From positions 1 to 64,000 of the forward strand of contig NZ_QTJV01000012.1 of the NCBI RefSeq assembly GCF_003412465.1: 64,000 nucleotides of DNA, in the 5' to 3' direction. Position 1 is the stretch's first letter; every line of letters begins with the position of its first letter. Positions 49,256-57,836 of the stretch are shown here, one piece after another. Under the pieces are notes generated by a model that was not told the origin of the DNA, ran no database searches, and worked only from the letters and a program-made list of their open reading frames with translations. This stretch comes from Chitinophaga silvisoli (GTDB lineage Bacteria; Bacteroidota; Bacteroidia; Chitinophagales; Chitinophagaceae). A program made the position numbers and the translations under genes.

Positions 49256-49873
49256 CTGGACGATAAATGCCAGACCCAATATGCTAAATTACGTTGTTGA
49301 AACTTTGGACTGGAAGACAAGAGGGGAGGCAATACGGCCTCAAACATGAAGGTCGGAGGTTTGGGCCTGGACAATAAATGTCAGATCCAATAAACTAAAT
49401 TGCGGTTGTTGAAACGTTGGGATGGAAGACAAGGGGAGAGGCTATATGGGCTCAAACGTGAAGGTCGGATCGTGGAATCTGGACAATAAATGCCAGACCA
49501 ATATGCAAACTTATTGCTGTTGAAACGTTGGGATGGAAGACAAGGGGGGAGGTAATATGGGCTCAAACATGAAAACCGGATCGTGGAGTCTGGACAATAA
49601 ATGCCAGACCCAATATGCTAAATTATGGTTGTTGAAACTTTGGACTGGAAGACAAGAGAGGAGGCAGTATGGCCTCAAACATGAAGGTCGGAGCTTTGAG
49701 CCTGGACAATAAATGTCAGATCCAATAAACTAAATTGCGGTTGTTGAAACGTTGGGATGGAAGACAAGGGGGGAGGCAATATGGGCTCAAACGTGAAAGT
49801 CGGATTGTGGAATCTGGACAATAAATGACCGACCCAATATGCGAAATTATGATTATCGAAACGTTGGATTGGA
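49256..49873 (+). repeat. 112-bp tandem repeat array with 335-bp higher-order period
   Basis: Units start at CTGGAC at 49256, 49367, 49479, 49590, 49702 and 49814 (111-112 bp each; the last is partial). Each has ATAAATGCCAGACC, GTTGTTGAAAC, TTGG, GGAAGACAAG and CTCAAACATGAA in order. Units 1 and 4, 2 and 5, and 3 and 6 are more alike than adjacent ones (for example units 2 and 5 share TGTCAGATCCAATAAAC), so a three-unit block of 335 bp was duplicated as a whole. Confidence 0.9.
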
Positions 49874-50169
49874 CAATAAAGGATAGGCCATATATACTAA
49901 ATTATGCATATTGAAACATAGCAGCTGTAAACGGGCCCGGCGTATAAAGACGAATCCGTTAGGGTCTGAATAAATATGATGGCTAAAGGACGATGGTTAT
50001 TAAATTCTACGGTTAAACCCGAGAGACGAAATTTGAAGGCTTAATTGAAATCTGAAGGCTGAATTATGAAGGTAGGATAAATGAGGACTGGTTTTTAAAG
50101 GATAAGCGATGATTCCAGAGACATGGAGGTCTATATTTCGAGGGCATGGCCCTAAAGAATAGCCCCTGA

Positions 50170-50345
50170 ATGTTGGCCTTTCGGGAAAACCAGGAAGATA
50201 ACCCCATAGGTTTCAGACCATGAGTGCGGTAACTTTTAGGCCAAACCAGCCGGGTAATACCCCAAAAGTAGACCCTTAATGTTTGCCCTTTAGACTAAGC
50301 CAGGCTGGCAAAACCATAAGTTCCAGACCATAAAACAGTGCCTTA
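50170..50345 (+). repeat. Diverged 118-bp direct duplication
   Basis: The segment AATGTTGGCCTTTCGG ... CCAGGAAGATAACCCCATAG ... CAGACCAT ... AGGCCAAACCA recurs about 118 bp later as AATGTTTGCCCTTTAG ... CCAGGCTGGCAAAACCATAA ... CAGACCAT ... AAGCTAAACCA. It is degenerate and non-coding. Confidence 0.6.
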
Positions 50346-50365
50346 AAAGCTAAACCACGAAAGTG

Positions 50366-50560
50366 AAACATAAAACCTGGAACATAAAACCTGGAACATA
50401 AAAACCTGGAACATAAAACCTGGAACATAAAAACCTGGAACATAAAACCTGGAACATAAACCTGGAACATAAACCTGGAACATAAAACCTGAAACATATA
50501 ACCTGAAACATATAACCTAAAACATAAAACCTGAAACATAAAACCTAAAGCCTAAAGCCT
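50366..50560 (+). repeat. Short tandem array of CCTGGAACATAAA
   Basis: About 8 copies of CCTGGAACATAAA with 0-2 extra A, then about 4 copies changed to CCTGAAACATA or CCTAAAACATA, decaying into CCTAAAGCCTAAAGCCTG. Copy-number change by slippage is likely. Confidence 0.88.
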
Positions 50561-50979
50561 GAAACCTAAAGCCTAAAACCTAAAACCCGAATGCTAAAAC
50601 CTTAAACCCAAAATGAGAAACTTGACACCCCATTTTGGGAAAAGATGGTACAATCTTCTAAACTACCCGCCTGTTTAAAAAAGAAATTACCTGTTCCTGA
50701 TAAAAAGATTTGAAGCAAAAAATATGAATTTACATCTCATTTTTAATAACGAAAATCTAATCATGACATTGATATTATTAAGTTGAAATTTTGAGAGACA
50801 ATACTGATAAAAGCATTCATTTTGATCAACAATAATTCATGAAAAAACATTTTTAAAAAGACAATGCGCATGCGGGTATGACCGTGAAAACGCAAATTTT
50901 CAATATAAAATATTAATTAGAGAATTATATTGGAGCAGAAATTGAGTATGTTTACTCTTTCAACGTAAATACCTTTTAT

Positions 50980-51522
50980 ATGCCCGATCACCAAGGCTTC
51001 CATCTATTTCATTTTGTGTTTCTTCAGATGAAGGATGAGAACATCCCTTTTAAAGTAATTGTGGAAAGAATGAAGTCAGTACCTGAAATTATTCTTCAGG
51101 AATGGAATCAGAAATTTGAAAAAGAAGCAACTCCGATTGATCCCAGAATCTATCTCTATATGGAGTTGTCACCGGTGCAGGAAAATGGATGTCGCTTTCA
51201 ACCTTACCATTTTGAAAATACCCTGGATGCTTTGAGATATGAACTCGATGAGTTGTTGTACGAGAAATCCCAGAAAATACTGTTTAATGAAGAAAGTGCA
51301 GATGATGAGACATTTCTGATTATGCTTGAGAAGACGAATTCATTTTGTCATCGATATTTGACAGATATTTCTATCACGGCTTTAACTGCCAATAACTATT
51401 GGATAAGCTTTACGATTAACGAAGATCAGGAAAGGGTAGTTAAGCAAGCAAAGAAGGCTATCCGGTTTTATATGAAATGGGTGTATAACAGGAATAAAAT
51501 AGTTGAGTTTAGCTGGAACTAG
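50980..51522 (+). CDS. Protein of unknown function between repeat regions
   Basis: 180 residues, soluble, no signal peptide. The sequence is charged with several aromatic clusters (HLFHFVFLQMKDE, YLYMELSPVQENG, IRFYMKWVYNRNK). I do not recognise the family. The frame has normal-looking codon use and no repeats, unlike its surroundings. A TACCTTTT box lies immediately before the ATG and could be a -7 element for a nearly leaderless message, but no -33 TTG was found. Confidence 0.65.
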   Translation: MPDHQGFHLFHFVFLQMKDENIPFKVIVERMKSVPEIILQEWNQKFEKEATPIDPRIYLYMELSPVQENGCRFQPYHFENTLDALRYELDELLYEKSQKILFNEESADDETFLIMLEKTNSFCHRYLTDISITALTANNYWISFTINEDQERVVKQAKKAIRFYMKWVYNRNKIVEFSWN

Positions 51523-52228
51523 TGGGGGATGCGTGCACGGAGTTAAAAAATCAAATGTGAACCGGCCTAAAAATATTAACCCGATTGTCGGAGCAAATTT
51601 GAGCTATTACAGTTTATTAATAATTTTGGTCAAGAACAATGCAACCTTCAAATCTAAGAACGATAGTTTACACAGTTAACTTAACTGTAATTGCTACTAT
51701 TTATTCTCATCTGATATTTTAAGCATCATCAGATGAACTCCCAATCATTTATTTCTTTTGAAATCCCCTTCAGTCTTTGGGAGGGCATTCCAAAAGAAAT
51801 AAAGATTCAGATAAGCGTTAGAGCAAGCCAAAGCTACCTGGAATAAACTGTCAGATTAAATCTCAACTATTTCAATTTAAATGTGAACCGGCCTAAAAAT
51901 ATTAATCCATTTGTCGGAGCAAATCGAAGCTATTACAGTTTATTAATAATTTTTGTCAAGAACAATGCAACCTTCAAATCTAAGAACGGTAGTTTACACA
52001 GTTAACTTAACCCTCTCTAACTATTACCCATTATCCAAACAGGCTATTAATTTCATAACCTGAATATTTCCCCTATTCGTTTCAAATCCCCCCTTTAGGC
52101 CTCGAATAATTGATTTACCAAAAATCCCCCAAACTCATCCATCCACCCCCTGGCACCTTCTCCTTACCGAAATCTTTTCCCCCTCCCTCCCCAATCCCCC
52201 ACCTTTACATTCCTAACCAACAAAACTC
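51523..52228. other. 700-bp non-coding region with a duplicated 133-bp segment
   Basis: It holds the two 133-bp copies listed separately and, between them, two inverted repeats: CATCTGAT/ATCAGATG (51708-51735), and a perfect 13-bp stem TTTATTTCTTTTG/CAAAAGAAATAAA (51748-51803). The last 130 bp are strongly C-rich and lead into the barrel gene; CACCTTTAC near 52199 is the best -7 candidate. Confidence 0.65.
51553..52011 (+). repeat. 133-bp direct repeat, two copies 326 bp apart
   Basis: 51553-51685 and 51879-52011 are equal in length and differ at only about 9 positions. Both start AAATGTGAACCGGCCTAAAA and end CACAGTTAACTTAAC. No open frame is shared. The spacer carries two hairpins. Confidence 0.88.
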
Positions 52229-54613
52229 ATGAAACTACTCAACCTCTTATTCTGCCTTGTAGCCATCACCCAGGTAAACGCCCAGCACTTACGCGGAAAA
52301 ATCACCGATCCTCAGCACCTCCCACGCCCTTACGTCCTGGTCATCCTTGCCTCCGACAGCGCCTATACCAAAGACGTAAGATCCACCATTTCCTCCGATT
52401 CCGGAACCTACACCTTCAATAACATTCCCTCCGGCCAATACTACCTCCGCGCCACCTTCCTGGGGCTAAAATCCTATAATAACAAGATCACCATACCAGG
52501 CAGAGAATTAAATATCATCATGACCGACTCCTCCTCCCAACTCAACGAATTCGTCGTAAAAAGTCAAAAACCAACCTTCCAAAAACTCACTGACAAATTC
52601 GTCTTCAACGTCGCCAACTCCACCCTCACCTCCGGTAGTACTGCCTACGACGTACTCACGCACACTCCACTCCTCATCCCTGGCAGCAACGGCAATCTCA
52701 ACATCGCTGGATTTCCCGCTGTGGCCACCGTCTATATTAACAATAGAAAATCCCTCCTCACCGGCGATGACCTCATGACCTACCTCAAAGGTATGTCTGC
52801 CGACAACATCATCAGCATTGAAATCATTACCAACCCCTCTGCAAAGTACGAAGCAGGGGCCTCCGGTGGCATCATCAATATCTTATTGAAAAAAACAGAA
52901 GACGAAGGCCTGAACGGTACCCTGACCTTATCAGACCGTCAGAATAAATTTAATGAACAACGAATCTCAGGATTACTCAACTATAAAAAGAGAAGATACG
53001 CCCAACAATTTCAACTCACTGCTACCAACAGCAAAAACTTCATCCAACTATACGGTACCACCCTCTACCCAAAAATCAACGAAGTTGAATCTCTCAATAC
53101 CGAAATAGTCTCCGCATACAAAGACATCTTCGCCAATACCGCCATCGACTATGAACTCTCTTCAAGGATCAATATCGGCGGCTCCATCGAATACAAAAAC
53201 CACTCCAGCACCGCCAGACAAACTACCCTCAACTACATCCAATACCCCTCCTACACGGACTCCCTGCTCAACCATGGCAAGGAACCCGGTGCTAACAATA
53301 TCCTTAACGGCAACCTATACTTTAAATTCAATGATACTAAAAAAGGTCGCTCCCTTGACCTAAATGTAGATGGCATCATCTACAACAATAAGGACAATAG
53401 TGAATATCTCTCTTACTACATGAACAAACCATCCGACATCTTCAACGGCTATCGCTCCGACATCAAACAGGAAATCCACAATTACAGCTTCAAGGCCGAC
53501 TATACCCAGCAATTCTTATTGAAATCCACTATGGAACTAGGTGGTAAATACACCTATACCGAAACAAAGAACCCATATAATTTTTATAACCTCAACATCC
53601 CGTCCAACGAATACATCTACAATCCCGGTATCTCAAATTATTTCATTTACCAGGAAAAGATCATCGCAGCTTACTTAAACCTGCAAAAAAGCCTTACAGA
53701 AAAAATATCCCTGAAAGCCGGCGTACGCATGGAAACCACCAACACCCACAATATTCAGAAAGTTACCAGTACCAACAACTACACACGTTGGTTGCCATCC
53801 GCCATGCTCAACTACGCCATCCATGCCAACCACAACCTCTCTTTCGCTCTTAAAAGTGATTTCAACCGCCCAGCCTTCTGGCAAATGAACCCATTCATGA
53901 CCTACACCAGCAATAAATCAGGTGTACAAGGCAATCCATTCATCAAACCAACCCAAAGCATCCATGCAGAACTCACCTACGTGTACCACCAAAATTATAT
54001 CTTCATGGCAAGTTATGGCAAAGAGAAAAGTCTTTTCCAACAAGTCGTAACCTTAGTGCCACCTGACACACTCATCTACTATTGGAATAACTACGGTTTC
54101 TCCAGATCCCTTTCCCTCACCTCCGTGATCAATAAAACGATTATCAAAGATCTCTGGACCGCCAGCATAACCAACGCCCTCGAATGGCGTACCCTCAATG
54201 TCACTGCCAATGGCATTGCCTCCGAAAATACTTATCCACTCTACATGTTGAATATTAACAATAATTTCACTAATATCGCGCACACGGGCATTGATGCCAC
54301 CATCAGTGGCAGTTACATTAACCAATATGCACAGGCGAATATGCTCATCAAATCATTTGGCAATATCAACCTGGGTGTGAGTAAAAATTTTGCAAAACCT
54401 GACCTGAAAGTTAGCCTTGCTGTAGACGATATATTATACACCGGTTATTTCAGGTTCCGCACCCTCCCCAATGACCAAATGATGAATACAGCTGTCAGCA
54501 AAAATAGCCCCCGCATGGTACGCATATCGCTGATGAAAAAGTTCGGTAATAAAAAGATGAAGAAATTTAATTCAAATGATAGCGGCAATAAGCAGGAACA
54601 AAACAGGATCTAA
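52229..54613 (+). CDS. Outer-membrane beta-barrel protein (TonB-receptor-like, carboxypeptidase-regulatory-like N-terminus)
   Basis: 794 residues. A signal peptide (ending VNAQ, residue 19) is followed by a carboxypeptidase-regulatory-like beta sandwich (LRGKITDPQHLPRPYVLVIL ... GTYTFNNIPSGQYYLRATFLG, about 20-105). A plug-like domain (about 110-225) has VFNVANSTLTSGSTAYDVL, VYINNRKSLLTGDDLMTYLK and ISIEIITNPSAKYEAGASGG. A large barrel (about 240-775) follows. This is the 'outer membrane beta-barrel family' group often encoded next to LytS/LytTR systems in Bacteroidota. Codons are unusually C-rich. The gene overlaps the first kinase gene by 38 bp. Confidence 0.9.
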   Translation: MKLLNLLFCLVAITQVNAQHLRGKITDPQHLPRPYVLVILASDSAYTKDVRSTISSDSGTYTFNNIPSGQYYLRATFLGLKSYNNKITIPGRELNIIMTDSSSQLNEFVVKSQKPTFQKLTDKFVFNVANSTLTSGSTAYDVLTHTPLLIPGSNGNLNIAGFPAVATVYINNRKSLLTGDDLMTYLKGMSADNIISIEIITNPSAKYEAGASGGIINILLKKTEDEGLNGTLTLSDRQNKFNEQRISGLLNYKKRRYAQQFQLTATNSKNFIQLYGTTLYPKINEVESLNTEIVSAYKDIFANTAIDYELSSRINIGGSIEYKNHSSTARQTTLNYIQYPSYTDSLLNHGKEPGANNILNGNLYFKFNDTKKGRSLDLNVDGIIYNNKDNSEYLSYYMNKPSDIFNGYRSDIKQEIHNYSFKADYTQQFLLKSTMELGGKYTYTETKNPYNFYNLNIPSNEYIYNPGISNYFIYQEKIIAAYLNLQKSLTEKISLKAGVRMETTNTHNIQKVTSTNNYTRWLPSAMLNYAIHANHNLSFALKSDFNRPAFWQMNPFMTYTSNKSGVQGNPFIKPTQSIHAELTYVYHQNYIFMASYGKEKSLFQQVVTLVPPDTLIYYWNNYGFSRSLSLTSVINKTIIKDLWTASITNALEWRTLNVTANGIASENTYPLYMLNINNNFTNIAHTGIDATISGSYINQYAQANMLIKSFGNINLGVSKNFAKPDLKVSLAVDDILYTGYFRFRTLPNDQMMNTAVSKNSPRMVRISLMKKFGNKKMKKFNSNDSGNKQEQNRI

Positions 54614-55472
54614 CTGGCTCCGGAAATACAGGGTATGGATGCACATCGCCTTCTGGGGATTGTACTACGGTTTCCTACTCATGTATTTCTGGAACATCGA
54701 CATGATCGGGAACTCATTCCACCTGGAGAATCATACCCAGGTGTTCCAGCTTTGCGGAATCCTGCTTTTCATTAGCATATATCTCCATTATGGTACCGTG
54801 TATGTGGTCATACCTGTATACAGGAAAAGTATCAGCCTGGGCATTCTACTGACCTTGTTATACGTTTTTAGCACCTACTGGCTCAGTCATTTCCTGTTCA
54901 CGAAATTGTTGTACGTCCACAATGATATGCGGATTCATAACTATTACTATTCAAGGAATCTCTTCTCTATTAGCAATGCCTTTTTCTTTTTTAATGTAAC
55001 CATTTATCTCACATTTACATCTATCACGCTAAAACTCGCACTGAGTCATTACACTGCTTCAAAGAAAACACTCCTCTTGTCGCAATTAAGGAACGACATT
55101 GAGGTAGAATTCCTGAAATCACAAATTAAACCGCATTTTCTATTTAATGCATTAAACTCCATTTATGGCATTGCATTAAATGACCAGCAAGCGATTGATC
55201 TATTGCTCGATTTCTCAAAATTATTAAGATACCTTTTATATAACAGCGATGATAACGTGACTTTAGAAGAAGAAATTAACATCATCAGGATCTTTTCTCA
55301 AATCAATCACAAGATCAACCCTGGGCTACATATCTCTTTTGAATTTAATAAAATAGATAATCGTACCATCCGGAAATATGACTTATTCACCCAGGTTCAA
55401 CACATATTTCAGTCACCCTCTAAAGAAGCATATACTTTAATAGAGGAAAACGATACACTTTACTTCAGATGA
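54576..55472 (+). CDS. LytS-type histidine kinase lacking its ATP-binding domain
   Basis: 298 residues. Four membrane helices (about 22-42, 57-80, 88-110, 130-155) precede the His_kinase phospho-accepting segment FLKSQIKPHFLFNALNSIYG, with His at about 187. The protein ends about 50 residues after the VTLEEEINIIRIF strand. The place where the family has PPLLLQPFVENAFKHG reads RKYDLFTQVQHIF, with no N box and no glycine box afterwards. The 298-residue length agrees with loss of the whole HATPase domain. The next gene overlaps by 4 bp (ATGA) and encodes the opposite half-kinase. Confidence 0.85.
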   Translation: MIAAISRNKTGSNWLRKYRVWMHIAFWGLYYGFLLMYFWNIDMIGNSFHLENHTQVFQLCGILLFISIYLHYGTVYVVIPVYRKSISLGILLTLLYVFSTYWLSHFLFTKLLYVHNDMRIHNYYYSRNLFSISNAFFFFNVTIYLTFTSITLKLALSHYTASKKTLLLSQLRNDIEVEFLKSQIKPHFLFNALNSIYGIALNDQQAIDLLLDFSKLLRYLLYNSDDNVTLEEEINIIRIFSQINHKINPGLHISFEFNKIDNRTIRKYDLFTQVQHIFQSPSKEAYTLIEENDTLYFR

Positions 55473-56527
55473 ATATTGATAAATTAATAGCGCTCATTAC
55501 CAAAAGAAGACTGCTCTTCCATTTGTCATTCTGGTGGTTATATGGACTGTCCAGGCTATTACTTTTACACTTAAGTATTCCTGACTTAAGCTTAACATAC
55601 GCCATTTTAAATATACTATATGTTCTGCTATTAAATATTTTCTTCTACTACTACCTCGCGTACCTTACTACTCCATTTTTTAGAAAGGGACGTTACATAA
55701 TAGGTGTTTTACTCCTACTGGCCACTTTCCCTTTGTGGGTGATCTTATCTATGACTTTTTCGGACATCAGCCTGATGTGGGACCATTCATTCTATCCCGA
55801 AATAAGAAAGATATTCCTGTGGCACACCTTTGAAGAGTTTGTAAATGCATGGTACCTTTTTGGCGGCGTGCTATGGGGTGTCTTACCTCCGATCATGATA
55901 AAGCTCCTATTAGAAACCTATAGGCATATTCAACGCCAAAGGTCTATTCTGTCATACAATAATCAAATGGCCAAAAAACAGGCATATTCTAACTTAGCCC
56001 CTGAATTTATTTTTGGCACATTGCAACTGATACAGGACAAATTAAAAAACAATCAAAACGCACAACAGGCGACCACCCAACTCACCAATTTACTGGATTT
56101 CGCATTTTATAAAAGCCAAAAAAAAACCGTTACCACCCAGGAAGAAATTGATTTCCTGGAAAGCTATATCGGCTTTGAGAGAATGCGGCATTCACCCAAC
56201 CGTGTCTCAATTCATTTCGAACATAGCGTGAGTGAAAATTACACCATCCCCCCGCTGCTATTTATCAACTTCATCGAAAACGCTTTTAAACACGGCGTGA
56301 ACAGCACCATCCAACAATCATGGGTAAAAATATACTTCCATGAAAATAATGGCATCTTATCTTTTAAAGTACAAAACAGTTTACCGAAAAACACCACCAA
56401 ATCCTCAGGTGGTATTGGTTTAAAAAATGTTCGCAGACGCCTGGAACTGGAATTCCCAGGCAAATTCGTACTGAACTCAATGAAATCTGATATCTTTGAA
56501 ATTGACCTGGAAATACAACTGAGATGA
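55469..56527 (+). CDS. LytS-type histidine kinase with substituted phospho-acceptor His
   Basis: 352 residues. Four membrane helices (about 15-35, 42-66, 75-97, 128-150) are followed by the region that should hold KPHFLFNxLN. Here it reads LAPEFIFGTLQ, with Glu 179 in place of the His. The ATP-binding domain is intact: IPPLLFINFIENAFKHGV (N box) and SGGIGLKNVRRRLEL (glycine box). It therefore can probably bind ATP but cannot accept phosphate at the usual site. It overlaps the kinase gene before by 4 bp and the response-regulator gene after by 4 bp. Confidence 0.88.
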   Translation: MNIDKLIALITKRRLLFHLSFWWLYGLSRLLLLHLSIPDLSLTYAILNILYVLLLNIFFYYYLAYLTTPFFRKGRYIIGVLLLLATFPLWVILSMTFSDISLMWDHSFYPEIRKIFLWHTFEEFVNAWYLFGGVLWGVLPPIMIKLLLETYRHIQRQRSILSYNNQMAKKQAYSNLAPEFIFGTLQLIQDKLKNNQNAQQATTQLTNLLDFAFYKSQKKTVTTQEEIDFLESYIGFERMRHSPNRVSIHFEHSVSENYTIPPLLFINFIENAFKHGVNSTIQQSWVKIYFHENNGILSFKVQNSLPKNTTKSSGGIGLKNVRRRLELEFPGKFVLNSMKSDIFEIDLEIQLR

Positions 56528-57213
56528 AAGTATTAATTGTAGAAGACGAGCCGATCGCCCAAAATATATTGCTGGACTTTTGTGGAAGGATCTCTATTTT
56601 ATCAACACCTGATGTAGCGGACAATGCCATTGAAGCATTTGAGATGATCAAACAGCAGCAGTATGACCTGCTGCTATTAGATATCCAGATGCCGGAAATG
56701 GATGGACTTACCCTTGCCAAATTACTGCCTTACAATTCTACCAATATCATATTCACAACCGCATATTCTGAATATACACTGGATGCATTTGAACTGAATG
56801 TAGTAGATTATCTTATGAAACCATTCTCTTATGAACGGTTTCAGAAAGCGATCCAGAAAGTCCTCTCCCGCAAAATGCCGGAAGCACCACCAACTGAAGA
56901 TGCTATCTTTATCAAAATAGATGGTCAGTTTAGAAAATGCCGGTTCAATTCGATTTTATATATTGAAGCACTTAGTGATTATGTAAAAATACATACTACC
57001 GAAGGGAGTTATCTTTTCTTCTCGACCATGAAAGCCATGGAAGAACGCTTGCCTGCCAACAGGTTTTTCCGTATTCACAATTCTTATATAGTCGCGATTG
57101 AAAAAGTGGAAACCCTCTTTGGTAATACTGTAAAGATCACCAATGGAGTGGAGTTGCCCATTGCCAGGAACCGGAAAGATAAATTGTTTGAATTATTGAA
57201 GATCAATGAATAG
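56524..57213 (+). CDS. LytTR-family response regulator
   Basis: 229 residues. A receiver domain (about 1-115) has EDEP near the N-terminus, the phospho-accepting Asp 53 in LLLLDIQMPEMDG, and the Lys in VDYLMKPFSYERF. A LytTR DNA-binding domain (about 130-229) has IFIKIDGQFRKCRFNSILYI, SDYVKIHTTEGSYLFFSTM and RIHNSYIVAIEKV. It overlaps the second kinase gene by 4 bp, so the barrel protein, both half-kinases and this regulator form one transcript. Confidence 0.95.
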   Translation: MKVLIVEDEPIAQNILLDFCGRISILSTPDVADNAIEAFEMIKQQQYDLLLLDIQMPEMDGLTLAKLLPYNSTNIIFTTAYSEYTLDAFELNVVDYLMKPFSYERFQKAIQKVLSRKMPEAPPTEDAIFIKIDGQFRKCRFNSILYIEALSDYVKIHTTEGSYLFFSTMKAMEERLPANRFFRIHNSYIVAIEKVETLFGNTVKITNGVELPIARNRKDKLFELLKINE

Positions 57214-57836
57214 TCAAGGCCTTCATTAAAAATTGCATGTCTGCTTTATTCAACATATGGTATATCATGTGTATTTATTGGAATGATTCATTGCATGTCT
57301 GCTTTATTCAATATAAAACCATAAAGTATTGCCTTATTGATCCCCAGCCTATTCAAAATGGTCATTCCCTGTTTCTCCCCAACTACTCAGACAACACGCT
57401 ATAATATGTTCATTTCCAATGCCCCATTTTATGAGCAAATTCATCTATATGAACAACATATACCGCTGAGCACCTTAGCCCCCAAAGATAACAATTACCA
57501 TTCCCCCCCTTCCTGCTAAAAAGGGAACCCCCTGATAGCATCCGTTACGCTGAACCAACCGCCTCCTAAGCTAAACCCCGGGGAGTATGTAGCTGGGTAA
57601 ATGCCACTTCTATAAGTGGCAGGAGAATTGCAGCAGGTTCATTAATTAATGGAATCACAAATGGAAATTTATGAGGGTAAGTCATTGTAAGCTGAAATAA
57701 ATAAACTAGATTGAAGGAAATGCCTTTATTCTAATCCAAACCACTGCATCCATTCCTTGAATAAAAGCAAAACAAAACAATCACATTTTCCATCACAAAA
57801 ACACTCCCGGTCATCAACATAATTCAACAGAACAGC
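57214..57836. other. 623-bp non-coding region before the trehalase gene
   Basis: ATTGCATGTCTGCTTTATTCAA occurs twice (57232-57253 and 57290-57311), 58 bp apart, just after the response-regulator stop. The rest shows no credible gene; a 60-codon frame at 57337-57519 has no family features or promoter. An ATTAATTAAT palindrome lies near 57640. Confidence 0.6.

Larger units (their letters stand above)
49153..50979. other. 1.8-kb gene-free stretch of degenerate direct repeats
   Basis: No credible gene. From left to right it holds the 112-bp unit array (49256-49873), a diverged two-copy 118-bp duplication (about 50170-50345), a 13-bp unit array (about 50366-50560) and a very AT-rich tail (50640-50979) before the next gene. 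A 264-bp minus-strand frame inside the 13-bp array encodes only FMFQV-type periodicity and is an artefact. Confidence 0.75.

Noticed and set aside
49256-49873. CRISPR array (GTTGTTGAAAC looked like a type II repeat)
   Set aside because: The whole 112-bp unit is conserved, there are no unique spacers of constant length and no cas genes are near.
50276-50539. 87-codon minus-strand gene with FMFQV repeats
   Set aside because: It is the translation of the 13-bp tandem array; no start signal, family or composition supports it.
46568-52228. Insertion sequence or integrative element to explain the repeat-rich region
   Set aside because: No transposase, integrase, terminal inverted repeats or tRNA-associated att site was seen.
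54576-55472. Frameshift as the cause of the missing ATPase domain in the first kinase
   Set aside because: The sequence following the stop encodes the membrane region of the second kinase in every reading considered; there is no displaced ATPase domain in another frame.
57337-57519. 60-codon gene in the gap before trehalase
   Set aside because: No motif, no promoter and no coding-like composition.
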